From contig CATWSG010000014.1 of assembly GCA_958353395.1 (NCBI GenBank), positions 1 to 51,639 of the forward strand: a stretch of DNA of 51,639 nucleotides. The letters are read 5' to 3'. Position numbers and translations under genes: made by a program. The DNA is from an uncultured Collinsella sp. GTDB lineage: Bacteria > Actinomycetota > Coriobacteriia > Coriobacteriales > Coriobacteriaceae. The notes below the pieces were generated by a model. The model searched no databases, had not been told where the DNA came from, and saw only the letters and a program-made list of their open reading frames with translations. Each line of letters opens with the position of its first letter. The stretch's first letter is position 1. This document shows, piece after piece, positions 38,602-46,845 of the stretch.

Positions 38602-41600
38602 TATGCATTCACGACCTTTCCGGTTTCGCGATCGAGTTTTTGCGAGACGACGCGACTGACGCCGTCGGCTTGCATCGAGACGCCGTAAAGGACGTCAGCG
38701 TCCTCCATAGTACGGCGCTGATGCGAGATAACCAAGAGCTGCGTATCGGAACGCAGCACGTCGAGTGCGCCGATGAGCTTGGACAGGTTAGCGTCGTCGA
38801 GCGCCGCCTCGACCTCGTCCAGCACATAGAACGGCACCGTGCGCGTGCGATACACGGCAAAGAGCAGAGCGAGCGCCGTCAGGCTCTTCTCGCCGCCCGA
38901 CATGAGCATCATCTTGGTGATGCGCTTGCCGCGCGGCTGCGCCACGACCTCGATGCCCGTCTCGGCCGGATGCTCGGGGTCGGTCATCTCCAGATGTGCC
39001 TGGCCGCCCGGGAACAGCATGGCGAAGATCTCGCGGAAGTTCGCATCGACCTTCTCGAAGGTCACCAGGAAGGCCTTACGCATCTTGCGGTCGATGGCCA
39101 CGGTGATTTTGGTGAGCGCCTTGCGTGCGCTCTCCAGATCGGCCAGCTGCTCCTCGATGTAATCGGCGCGGCGCTTGAGCTGCTCGTACTCCTCCATGGC
39201 AACCTGGTTCACAGGGCCCAGGTTGTTGATCTGGCGCACGAGCTGGTTGAGCTCACGCTCGGCGGCATCGCGGTCGGTAGGCGCGGGAAGCATGAACGCT
39301 TCCTCGAGCACCGTGGTGCCATCGGCGGTAATGGCCTTGATGGCCGCCTCCACCTGCACCTCGAGCTTGCCACGTGCGACCTTGAACTCGTTTTGCGTCG
39401 CCGTGGCGGCATCGACCCGCTCCTTGGCGCGGGAGACCTCGGCCTTGGCGTCCTCGATGGTCTTCTTGAGCGAGACCGAATCCGCCTCCTCGAGCGAAGC
39501 CTGGTCACGCAGACGCGCGGCCCAATCCGACGCGCGCTCCAGCAGGGCCGAATAGCGCTCGTGCATGGGATCGACGCGCAGACGCAGCAGCTCGAGTGAG
39601 CGCGAGGCCTGGCGTGTTCCGCGGATACGGCGGTCGATGCCCTCCAGGCGATGCTCCAGGTCGGGCACACGGCCCTTCAGCGAACGCAGACGCTCGCTCG
39701 TCTGGGCCAGACGCACCTTGGCATCGGCGAGCTTGCCGGCTGCCTCGGAATCGTCACGACGCACGCGATCGAGCTCGTCGTTGGCTTCGGCAATCTGGAG
39801 ACCCAGGTCGCTTGCCTGCGCACGGGCCTCGTCACGCGAACGGGCGAGCTCGTCAACGCGCGGGCGCGCAGCGCGAACGGCCTCGGCGGCCTGATCGCGG
39901 CGCTTGGAGATGCGCACGCGCTCGACCTCGGCATTGTTGGCGCTTTGCTCCAGGCGGCCAATCTCGGAGAGCAGCGAGCGGCGCTCGCCCTCAAGACGGG
40001 CGATCTCGCCGGCGGCATCGCCCTCGGCGGCACGCGCCTCCTCGACGGCCGCATTGGCCTCGACGACCTGATCCGACACATGCTCAAACACGGCAGCCAG
40101 ATCAGGCTCCAGGCCCTCCAGCTCACGAATACGACGTTTGCGCTCCAGAGCACCCGAAGCCTCGCCGGCATCGAGTCCCACGCGCACCAGGCCGCCACAG
40201 CTCACGCGGGCGCCATCGGGCGTCACGTAGGTCACACCGTCAACGACTGGTGCCGTCAGCGCGGTAGCCAAGTCATCGACCACGTAATAGCCGCCGAGCA
40301 GTGCCTCGACAACCGGGCCATAACCGGCACGAACGGACAGACGATCGACCAGACGCGAACCGGCAGCGCCCTTAGCAGCAGCGCCGCCGCTCACGCCGCG
40401 CGTCGCCAGCAGTGCCTCGCCCGAGGCCTTCTTTTGGTCCAGAGCCGCACGACCGGCGCGCTCAAGCGTGGCGGCGTCATCGAACAGCAGGGCATCGATA
40501 TCGCCGGCAAGCAGCTGCTCGACCAGACCCTCGAGCTCGCGAGGGGCCTCGAGCACGTCGCCCAGGCGACCCGAGACATCATCGCCCAGCGCGCCCATCA
40601 GACGACTCACCAGCGGCGAGCTATCGGCCAAGCGGGCATCGAGCTTCTTTTGGCTCGCGAGCTCAGAACGAACCTCGGACAGTTTATTGCGCGCCTCACT
40701 CTCGCGATTACGCAAGTCCTTAAGAGCCGCACGGGCGACCTCGGTGGCCTCGAGCGCATCGACCTGGGCCTGGCGGGCCTGATCAAGCGCGCCGTCGAGC
40801 TCTTCAGCACGGTCGCGACGGCTCTCAAGCGATGCCGTGACCTCCTCGAGTTGCTCGTCGATCTGCTCCAGGCGCGAGGCATACATGTTGTCCTCGACCT
40901 CGGCATTGGAAAGCGAATCCTTTACCTTGGCGAGCTCGAGCGCAGCATTATCGGCAACGCGCTGCACATCGCGCTGTTCGCGCGTAAGCTGCGAAATCTG
41001 ATTGTCGAGCGCCACGCGACGCTCGTGGAGCTGGGCGGCGGCAGGTCCGGCGGCGTCAACGTCGTCCTGGGCCTGCATGTGCGCACCGGTCACTTCCTCA
41101 AGCTGGGCACGCGCATCCTCGAGCTCCTCGACCACGCGACGACGCTGATGCTCGGAGCTCGAGATCTGGCCGCGCATGTCGGACAGGCGCGACACCATGT
41201 TGTGGCCCTTTTCCTCGAGCAGGCGCATGTCGGAGTTGATGCGGCCGACCACGTCTTGCATATGGCGGCGCTGCTCGCCCAGATCGCCCACAAACAGGCC
41301 CTTTTCCTCGAGCATAACCTGGAGCTTCTCGAGCTCACGCTCCTTTTCGCCCAAGCGGTATTGCGCAAGCTCAAGCTCGGCAGCGCCCTCCTTAGAGCGG
41401 CTCTCCAGGTCGTTCCACTGCGACTGCAGCGAACGAAGTTCGTCAACGGCCAGCATCTGCGTAAGCTCGTTCGCGCGCGAGGACAGCTCTTTATACTTGC
41501 GCGCGCGATCGACCTGACGCTCCAGCGGCCGCAGCTGACGAGCAATCTCCTTATTGATATCGCGGGCACGGGTCAGGTGCTCGTCCATCGATTTAATCTT

Positions 41601-42137
41601 TTTGAGCGCACGCTCCTTGCGGCGCTTGTGCTTGGAGATGCCGGCAGCCTCCTCGACCAGGGCGCGGCGCTCCTCGGGGCGGCTCTGCAAAATGGCATCG
41701 AGCTTTCCCTGGCTAATGATGGAATGCGTATCCTTGCCCAGACCCGAATCGTGCAGAATGTCCTGAATGTCCATCAGGCGGCACGGGCTCGAGTTGATGA
41801 GGTACTCGCTTTCGCCCGAGCGATACATACGACGGGTGATGGCGACCTCGTCAAAGTCGACGGGCAGCATATGGTCCGAGTTATCGAGCACCAGGGTGAC
41901 CTCGGCGACACCCACCGGCTTGCGCGCCGACGAACCCGAGAAGATGACGTCCTCCATGGCCTGGCCGCGCAGCTGCTTGGCGCTCTGCTCGCCCAGGACC
42001 CACAGAATCGAGTCGGAGATGTTCGATTTTCCCGAGCCGTTGGGACCGACGATGACGGTCAGGCCCGGCTCAAATGACATATGGGCGCGGTCGGCAAACG
42101 ACTTGAACCCTTTGAGCGTGAGGGACTTGAGATACAC
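38601..42137 (-). CDS. smc: Chromosome segregation ATPase SMC
   Basis: SMC is a large ATPase that compacts and segregates the chromosome with ScpA/ScpB. It has 1178 residues, normal for bacterial SMC. The N-terminal head has Walker A GPNGSGKS (31-38). Two long coiled-coil arms flank a hinge (about 500-650). The C-terminal head has the signature LMSGGEKSLTALALLF and Walker B VLDEVEAALDD. The start is GTG at 42137 with GAGGAACC just upstream, ten bases after rnc. The rnc-smc-ftsY order is shared with Bacillus and many actinobacteria. scpA and scpB are not in the window. Confidence 0.96.
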   Translation of the reverse strand: MYLKSLTLKGFKSFADRAHMSFEPGLTVIVGPNGSGKSNISDSILWVLGEQSAKQLRGQAMEDVIFSGSSARKPVGVAEVTLVLDNSDHMLPVDFDEVAITRRMYRSGESEYLINSSPCRLMDIQDILHDSGLGKDTHSIISQGKLDAILQSRPEERRALVEEAAGISKHKRRKERALKKIKSMDEHLTRARDINKEIARQLRPLERQVDRARKYKELSSRANELTQMLAVDELRSLQSQWNDLESRSKEGAAELELAQYRLGEKERELEKLQVMLEEKGLFVGDLGEQRRHMQDVVGRINSDMRLLEEKGHNMVSRLSDMRGQISSSEHQRRRVVEELEDARAQLEEVTGAHMQAQDDVDAAGPAAAQLHERRVALDNQISQLTREQRDVQRVADNAALELAKVKDSLSNAEVEDNMYASRLEQIDEQLEEVTASLESRRDRAEELDGALDQARQAQVDALEATEVARAALKDLRNRESEARNKLSEVRSELASQKKLDARLADSSPLVSRLMGALGDDVSGRLGDVLEAPRELEGLVEQLLAGDIDALLFDDAATLERAGRAALDQKKASGEALLATRGVSGGAAAKGAAGSRLVDRLSVRAGYGPVVEALLGGYYVVDDLATALTAPVVDGVTYVTPDGARVSCGGLVRVGLDAGEASGALERKRRIRELEGLEPDLAAVFEHVSDQVVEANAAVEEARAAEGDAAGEIARLEGERRSLLSEIGRLEQSANNAEVERVRISKRRDQAAEAVRAARPRVDELARSRDEARAQASDLGLQIAEANDELDRVRRDDSEAAGKLADAKVRLAQTSERLRSLKGRVPDLEHRLEGIDRRIRGTRQASRSLELLRLRVDPMHERYSALLERASDWAARLRDQASLEEADSVSLKKTIEDAKAEVSRAKERVDAATATQNEFKVARGKLEVQVEAAIKAITADGTTVLEEAFMLPAPTDRDAAERELNQLVRQINNLGPVNQVAMEEYEQLKRRADYIEEQLADLESARKALTKITVAIDRKMRKAFLVTFEKVDANFREIFAMLFPGGQAHLEMTDPEHPAETGIEVVAQPRGKRITKMMLMSGGEKSLTALALLFAVYRTRTVPFYVLDEVEAALDDANLSKLIGALDVLRSDTQLLVISHQRRTMEDADVLYGVSMQADGVSRVVSQKLDRETGKVVNA

Positions 42138-42147
42138 GGTTCCTCGC

Positions 42148-42873
42148 TTAGACAGGCTTCTTGTTGAGAATCACGCCGTTGGTGGTGTAGCCCATGCGGT
42201 CGAGCGCCTCGAGCGCAGCGGCTCCCTCGGCCTCCTTCTTGGAGGAACCGGTACCGCGGCCCTGGCGAATACCATCGATGAGCACCACAGCGGTAAAGGT
42301 GGGCGCATGCGCGGGGCCCTCGGAGCCGACCAGCTTATACGCGGGAGGCTCGTGGCCGTCCGCCTGCACGCACTCCTGCAAGAACGACTTGGGGTTCGCG
42401 GGGTGCTCGGCACGCTCGGTAGCCAGGTGCGGTTTAAGCGTGCGGTGAATAAACTCCGCTGCCGCATCCCAGCCGGCATCCAGATACAGCGCGCCCACGA
42501 GCGACTCGTAGACGTTCTCGAGCGCCGAGTGCAGGCCGCGCGCGCCGGTACCGGTCTCGGAGGCGCCAAAGATGATGATGTCGTCGATACCCAGCTCGTG
42601 CGATACCTCGGACAGTGTGGCGCCCGAGACGAGCGACACCTTCAGGCGCGTGAGCTTGCCCTCGTCAAACTCGGGATAGGACTCAAAGAGCGAACGGGCC
42701 ACCACGGCGCCCAAAATGGAATCGCCCAAAAACTCAAGGCGCTCATAGCTGGCAGAGACCGGCTGACCTTCGACGGCCGAGGGATGCGTGAGCGCCGCGC
42801 GCAGCAGCACCTTATTATTGAACTCATGGCCCAGGATCTCCTGGGCGCGCGTGAGTCGTTCAGACAAAGCCAA
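42148..42873 (-). CDS. rnc: Ribonuclease III
   Basis: This double-strand-specific endoribonuclease processes rRNA precursors and regulatory duplexes. The 241 residues have the catalytic signature YERLEFLGDSILGAVV (about 42-58), with later acidic residues in ESLVGALYLDAGWD, and a C-terminal double-stranded RNA-binding domain (PKSFLQECVQ, GTGSSKKEAEGAAALEAL). The start is ATG at 42873, three bases after the acpP stop. Confidence 0.95.
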   Translation of the reverse strand: MALSERLTRAQEILGHEFNNKVLLRAALTHPSAVEGQPVSASYERLEFLGDSILGAVVARSLFESYPEFDEGKLTRLKVSLVSGATLSEVSHELGIDDIIIFGASETGTGARGLHSALENVYESLVGALYLDAGWDAAAEFIHRTLKPHLATERAEHPANPKSFLQECVQADGHEPPAYKLVGSEGPAHAPTFTAVVLIDGIRQGRGTGSSKKEAEGAAALEALDRMGYTTNGVILNKKPV

Positions 42874-42876
42874 GAC

Positions 42877-43119
42877 TTAGGCCTCCTTGGCGTTTTCGAT
42901 CGCGTCGACGGCGTCGGCGACAGAGTTGAGCGACAGCAGGGTCTCGTCATCGATTTCGAGGTCGAACTCGTCCTCGATGGCCGTCACCAGCTGCAGACGC
43001 TCGAGCGAATCGGCATCGAGATCGTCAAAAGTGGTCTCGTCGCTAATGTCGGCGACATCGACACCCAACACGTCAGCGGCGACTTCGGCGATCTTATCGA
43101 AGATTTCGGAGCGATCCAT
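42877..43119 (-). CDS. acpP: Acyl carrier protein
   Basis: This small acidic protein of 80 residues carries fatty acyl chains on phosphopantetheine. The attachment serine is S38 in DLDADSLERL. This DSL motif matches ACP, although the residues after it (ERLQL) differ from the common DxVEL. It is located between plsX and rnc, as in Bacillus, but no fabD or fabG lies in between. AGAGGAAG precedes the ATG. Confidence 0.93.
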   Translation of the reverse strand: MDRSEIFDKIAEVAADVLGVDVADISDETTFDDLDADSLERLQLVTAIEDEFDLEIDDETLLSLNSVADAVDAIENAKEA

Positions 43120-43142
43120 AGCGCTTCCTCTCGTATGTCATG

Positions 43143-43198
43143 GAACACAACACAACACAACACGGCAATCGGAGCCGCATTGCAATACGGCTCCGATT
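43143..43198 (-). repeat. Hairpin and CACAA pentanucleotide repeat between plsX and acpP
   Basis: An 11-bp stem (43167-43177 with 43188-43198, 10-nt loop) is followed on the minus strand by a GTGTT-type run: the plus strand reads CACAA three times plus CAC (43146-43163). It lies in the 119-base gap before acpP. It may be an attenuator or processing site that lets acpP be expressed differently from plsX; it lacks a true U-run. Confidence 0.45.
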
Positions 43199-43238
43199 CT
43201 ACCCCACGCGGTACAGGTTGAGCCACGTAACGGGGCCT

Positions 43239-44258
43239 TTATAAAACGATACCGTCCATGGAATTGGCAACGTCCTGAACAAGCCCGGCACGAACGGCCT
43301 GGGCCGCAGCAAGCGTACCGTTCTTAACGGCCTCGACCGACGTAGCACCGTGGCCGATCAACACGACGCCGCGCAGGCCCAGCAGGATCGCGCCGCCTTT
43401 GGCATCGCCCGAAAGCTTGGCCTTAATCTCGCGCATCTGCTTTTTAATGAGCAGCGCGGCGATCTTTGTGCCGAGCGAGGACATAAAGGCGCCCTTGAGC
43501 TCCTGAAGCAAAAACTTGGCAGCACCCTCGGTGGCCTTGAGCGCAATGTTGCCCGACATGCCGTCGGCGACCACGACGTCAAAATTGCCCGACGTAAGAT
43601 CGGTGCCCTCGCAGTTGCCCACAAAGCCGGGAACCGCGGCCTTCATGGCCGGGAAGCACGACTTGGTAAAGTTGGAGCCCTTCTCGTCCTCGGTGCCGTT
43701 GGCAAGCAGGCCCACGCGAGGATTCTCGATGCCCAAAACCACACGGGCATAGGCAGCGCCCATCTGGGCGAAGCGCACCATGTCGTCCACCGTAACATCG
43801 GGATTGGCGCCCATATCGCACAGCACCGTCAGACCGCCGGCACGATTGGGCAGTGCGTTGGTAAGGCACGGACGGACCGGCTGCTTCTTGCCCTCTGCCA
43901 AATACCTAAACGGCGTAACGTAGGCCGTGGCGGCAGCGGTCATGGCACCGGTCGAGCCGGCCGAGAAAAACGCGTCCGCATTGCCCTTCTTAATGGCACG
44001 GCATGCAAGCACAATCGAAGACTTGCGCTTGGTCATCACGGCGCGGATGGGATCGTCCTCCATGCTGATGACGTCGGGGGCCTCCAAAGCCTCTACGCGG
44101 GCATGCGCCGCGGCAAAGGGGTTGACGATTTCGGCGGGACCGACGGCCAAGACCTCGATCTCGGGATCTGCCTCAAGCGCAGCCTCGATACCGTCGAGGA
44201 CAACCTGGGGCTTCTCGTCTCCGCCCACAACGTCTACACAAACGCGAACGTTACTCAT
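43239..44258 (-). CDS. plsX: Phosphate acyltransferase PlsX
   Basis: PlsX converts acyl-ACP to acyl-phosphate, the acyl donor for PlsY in phospholipid synthesis. The 339 residues carry the family patterns DVVGGDEKP at the N-terminus (commonly DxMGGDxAP), SAGSTGAMTAAA, LCDMGANPDV, LANGTEDEKGS and ADGMSGNIALK. It pairs functionally with fakA at 49030-50691, which supplies acyl-phosphate from exogenous fatty acids. AAGGAG precedes the ATG at 44258. It follows rpmF, a pairing conserved in many bacteria. Confidence 0.95.
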   Translation of the reverse strand: MSNVRVCVDVVGGDEKPQVVLDGIEAALEADPEIEVLAVGPAEIVNPFAAAHARVEALEAPDVISMEDDPIRAVMTKRKSSIVLACRAIKKGNADAFFSAGSTGAMTAAATAYVTPFRYLAEGKKQPVRPCLTNALPNRAGGLTVLCDMGANPDVTVDDMVRFAQMGAAYARVVLGIENPRVGLLANGTEDEKGSNFTKSCFPAMKAAVPGFVGNCEGTDLTSGNFDVVVADGMSGNIALKATEGAAKFLLQELKGAFMSSLGTKIAALLIKKQMREIKAKLSGDAKGGAILLGLRGVVLIGHGATSVEAVKNGTLAAAQAVRAGLVQDVANSMDGIVL

Positions 44259-44279
44259 TTCATATGCTCCTTATACAAA

Positions 44280-44306
44280 AATGGCCGACTCATTGAGCCG
44301 GCCATT
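44280..44306 (-). terminator. Hairpin with T-run between rpmF and plsX
   Basis: An 8-bp stem (44280-44287 with 44299-44306, 11-nt loop) is followed on the minus strand by TTTTTG and then directly by the plsX ribosome-binding site. It looks like a partial terminator (attenuator) that would lower plsX relative to rpmF. Confidence 0.55.
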
Positions 44307-44346
44307 GTGGTTCCAGTTGGAACGGCATCGCATCCAGAGTATACAG

Positions 44347-44526
44347 TTACTCGGTAACGATAACCTCGCGGTCCTTGTAGAAACCGCAGCTGGGGCACAC
44401 GTGGTGCGGGAGCTTAACAGCACCGCAACGAGGGCACGTGGACTGTGCCGCAGCCGAGATCTTCATGTTGGCGGAACGACGGGTATGGGTGCGGATACGA
44501 CCCTGCTTTTGTTTAGGTACGGGCAT
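44347..44526 (-). CDS. rpmF: Ribosomal protein L32
   Basis: This is a small large-subunit ribosomal protein of 59 residues. It begins MPVPKQKQGRIRTHTRR, is basic at the N-terminus, and has a zinc ribbon with CxxC pairs at 31/34 and 44/47 (CPRCG and CPSCG). So this is the zinc-binding C+ form. AAGGAAGG precedes the ATG. It lies between DUF177 and plsX, the conserved position for rpmF. Confidence 0.95.
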   Translation of the reverse strand: MPVPKQKQGRIRTHTRRSANMKISAAAQSTCPRCGAVKLPHHVCPSCGFYKDREVIVTE

Positions 44527-44590
44527 AGTGACCTTCCTTATGAACTATCCAGTGTGGCGATTACGCGCAAGTAGCGATACTACCACAGTT

Positions 44591-45145
44591 TTACTCGTCA
44601 AGCTTGAGATTCTTTAATGCTGCAAATGGATTTTCCGTGGCAGCGGCCCATTCGGCCTCCGCCTTGGCGGCGCAATCGCATTGCTCGACGTTGAGATTGA
44701 TGCCACAGGTGGGGCAAAGGCCGCGGCAATCGGGCTTGCACAGGACAACGAACGGCGTGTCCATGACGACCGCGTCGTTGATGGGCTCACCCAGATCGAC
44801 GATGCGATCCTCGCCCAGCAACTCGTAGCCGTCTTCGTAGGCCTCGGGGTCCTCGGGCTCATCAAAGAGGTAGAACTCCTCGATCTCGCCCGCGATATCA
44901 AACGAGGCGGGCTCCAGGCAGCGGTCGCACTCCCCGATGGCGTGCGCGCGGACCATGCCCGAGAGCAGAACACCGGTGCCAGCGTTGGTAAAGACCACGT
45001 CGTAGGCAATGCCGTCCTGCAGCTGGTACTCCTTCTCGCCCACCGTGTAGGCGGCGACATCGACCTTGCCGGTCAGCGGATATGAGTCTCCGGGAAACTC
45101 GAGCTGCTCGGAAAGATCGACGGTTACGCTCGGGAACTCAGCCAT
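44591..45145 (-). CDS. DUF177 (YceD) family protein
   Basis: This is a 184-residue protein of the DUF177/YceD family, usually encoded just before rpmF and linked to 23S rRNA accumulation and large-subunit biogenesis. It contains the diagnostic Cys-rich segment CKPDCRGLCPTCGINLN near residue 140 and an earlier ECDRCLEP. The start ATG at 45145 shares one base with the stop of the upstream gene (TAATG). GTG at 45151 is an alternative. Confidence 0.88.
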   Translation of the reverse strand: MAEFPSVTVDLSEQLEFPGDSYPLTGKVDVAAYTVGEKEYQLQDGIAYDVVFTNAGTGVLLSGMVRAHAIGECDRCLEPASFDIAGEIEEFYLFDEPEDPEAYEDGYELLGEDRIVDLGEPINDAVVMDTPFVVLCKPDCRGLCPTCGINLNVEQCDCAAKAEAEWAAATENPFAALKNLKLDE

Positions 45146-45642
45146 TACCACTGCCCGTTCTGCTGCGCGGCACCCTCATTGAGCTGCTGACGGCAACGGG
45201 TGACGGTGCCGGTCAGGCTCTTGAGGTTCTCCTCGAGGTGCGTAAAGACCTGCTCGGCGTAATCCTCGGCGGCATAGCGCGTCTCGCGCTCGTACTGCTG
45301 GGCACGGTCGCGAATGTCATCGGCCTGTTGCTGCGCTAGGCGGACGATCTCCTGCTCACCGGCAATGGTGAGCGCCTGCTGCTGAGCATCGGCAATGATG
45401 GAATCGGCCTGAGCGGCGGCGGAAGCCATAAGCTCCTCGCGCTCTTTGAGGATACGGCGGGACTTCTGCCACTCCTCAGGATAGCTCATGCGGATCTCAT
45501 CGAGGATGTTAAAGAAGACGTCGGCGTCGATAACCTTCATCTGGGCGTTCTTGCCGAACGGCGTCTTAGCCTCTTCGATGAGCCCCTCGAGCTCGTCGAC
45601 AAGACTCACGATCCTGTCGCCAGGAAAATTCTCGCCCGGCAT
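45145..45642 (-). CDS. DivIVA-like coiled-coil protein, SepIVA orthologue by synteny
   Basis: The 165 residues are almost entirely helical with heptad-like spacing (KSRRILKEREELMASAAAQADSIIADAQQQ and onward), without membrane segments. In Mycobacterium the corresponding position (rnc, DUF177, then SepIVA, Rv2925c-Rv2927c) holds the DivIVA-domain division factor SepIVA. Here the same neighbours, DUF177 and coaD, flank it, so a role in polar growth or septation is inferred. The short N-terminus (GDRIVSLVDELEGLIEEA) resembles the DivIVA lipid-binding start only loosely. AAAGGAG precedes the ATG at 45642. Confidence 0.6.
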   Translation of the reverse strand: MPGENFPGDRIVSLVDELEGLIEEAKTPFGKNAQMKVIDADVFFNILDEIRMSYPEEWQKSRRILKEREELMASAAAQADSIIADAQQQALTIAGEQEIVRLAQQQADDIRDRAQQYERETRYAAEDYAEQVFTHLEENLKSLTGTVTRCRQQLNEGAAQQNGQW

Positions 45643-45710
45643 CCGGTCTCCTTTCATAGGTAACATGTCATCGTGTTAGTTTACCACATGCCACCAGGCA
45701 ATAAAAAACG

Positions 45711-46208
45711 TCATGAAAAGCGATGTTTGAGCGCTTCGACCACGTTGGGCGGCACAAACGTCGACACGTCGCTGCCAAGCGAAGCGATCTGGCGCACCAC
45801 CGAACTCGAAATGTAGCCGTACTGCGGAGCACTCATGACAAAGATGGACTCCAGCTCGTTATCCAGGCGATAGTTGAGGTCGGCCTGCTGCAATTCGTAT
45901 TCAAAGTCGGTCATGGCGCGCAGGCCCTTAACGACGGCACCTGCCCCCTGTTCACGTGCAAAGTCGACCAGCAGGCCGGTGAAGGGCAGTACCTCGATCC
46001 CGTCCAAATCGCCGAGGGCCTCGCGGGCCAGCGCCACGCGCTCGTCGAGCATAAAGGTGGTACCCACGCCGTTTTTACCCTGAGATTCGGCCACGGCGAC
46101 AATCACGCTGGGAAAGATGCGGCGGGCTCTGCGAATTACGTCGATATGGCCAAAGGTGATGGGATCAAAGGTGCCCGGGACGATCACGCGGTTGATGGTG
46201 TCATTCAT
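45711..46208 (-). CDS. coaD: Phosphopantetheine adenylyltransferase
   Basis: This enzyme adds AMP to 4'-phosphopantetheine, the penultimate step in coenzyme A synthesis. The 165 residues have the nucleotidyltransferase signature PGTFDPITFGHIDVI (T18xGH21) and the C-terminal ISSSVVRQIASLG of CoaD. The ATG at 46208 has GGAGG seven bases upstream and lies eight bases inside rsmD, so the two are coupled. It supplies the pantetheine cofactor chain used by acpP in the same block. Confidence 0.95.
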   Translation of the reverse strand: MNDTINRVIVPGTFDPITFGHIDVIRRARRIFPSVIVAVAESQGKNGVGTTFMLDERVALAREALGDLDGIEVLPFTGLLVDFAREQGAGAVVKGLRAMTDFEYELQQADLNYRLDNELESIFVMSAPQYGYISSSVVRQIASLGSDVSTFVPPNVVEALKHRFS

Positions 46209-46845
46209 GGGTGTCCTCCGAAGGCGCGTCGTCGTCAATTTCGTTCTCGTCAGCATGGTCGTTCTCGTCCTCGGCCGCCCAGCGCAGCAAGTCAACCGAG
46301 GTAATGCCGTAGCGCTTCTCCCGCACGGTCTCAAAACCAGCCGGATGAGCGCCCGCATCGGATGCGGCATGCTCAAACAGGGCAAAGGCCCCGGGCGTCA
46401 GCAGCCCCTGCTGGGAAAGATTTTGCAGCAGCTCCTCGACCGGCCCGGCACCAAAGGCATACGGCGGATCGAGCAAAACCAGATCAAAGGGACCGCCCGG
46501 TACACGGCCGCGCGAAGCACTCGCCAGCACATCACCGGTAACGACGCGCCAACGCGAGCGGTCGCGGCACAGTGACTCGATATTCTTGGTGATCAGACGG
46601 ACGGCATTGCGATCAATCTCGAACGTGGTGAGCGTGCGGGCGCCACGCGAGAGCATCTCGATACCCAGGGCACCGGAGCCGCCAAAGGCATCCAGCACGC
46701 GGACCTCGTCCAAATCGAAGTCGAACGCCGACATGGCCATGGATGCACATGCCTCGCGCACGCGATCGGTCGTGGGACGGGTGACATCGCGCCCGCGCGG
46801 CTCTTCGATCTTACGGCCGCGCCATTCACCGCCGATGATTCTCAT
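46201..46845 (-). CDS. rsmD: 16S rRNA (guanine966-N2)-methyltransferase RsmD
   Basis: This enzyme methylates G966 of 16S rRNA. The 214 residues have the SAM-binding site LDAFGGSGALGIEMLSRGA (about 51-69) and the catalytic DPPY at 126-129. The N-terminus MRIIGGEWRGRKI is the family opening. The C-terminal 25 or so residues are acidic (DENDHADENEIDDDAPSED), an extension of unknown use. The start overlaps the recG stop (ATGA), and coaD follows, a common actinobacterial and firmicute order. Confidence 0.93.
   Translation of the reverse strand: MRIIGGEWRGRKIEEPRGRDVTRPTTDRVREACASMAMSAFDFDLDEVRVLDAFGGSGALGIEMLSRGARTLTTFEIDRNAVRLITKNIESLCRDRSRWRVVTGDVLASASRGRVPGGPFDLVLLDPPYAFGAGPVEELLQNLSQQGLLTPGAFALFEHAASDAGAHPAGFETVREKRYGITSVDLLRWAAEDENDHADENEIDDDAPSEDTHE

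Noticed and set aside
39651..42077. Long open frame on the plus strand opposite smc
   Set aside because: GC-rich coding DNA leaves antisense frames open. This one lacks a ribosome-binding site and recognisable domains, while smc on the other strand has full family motifs.
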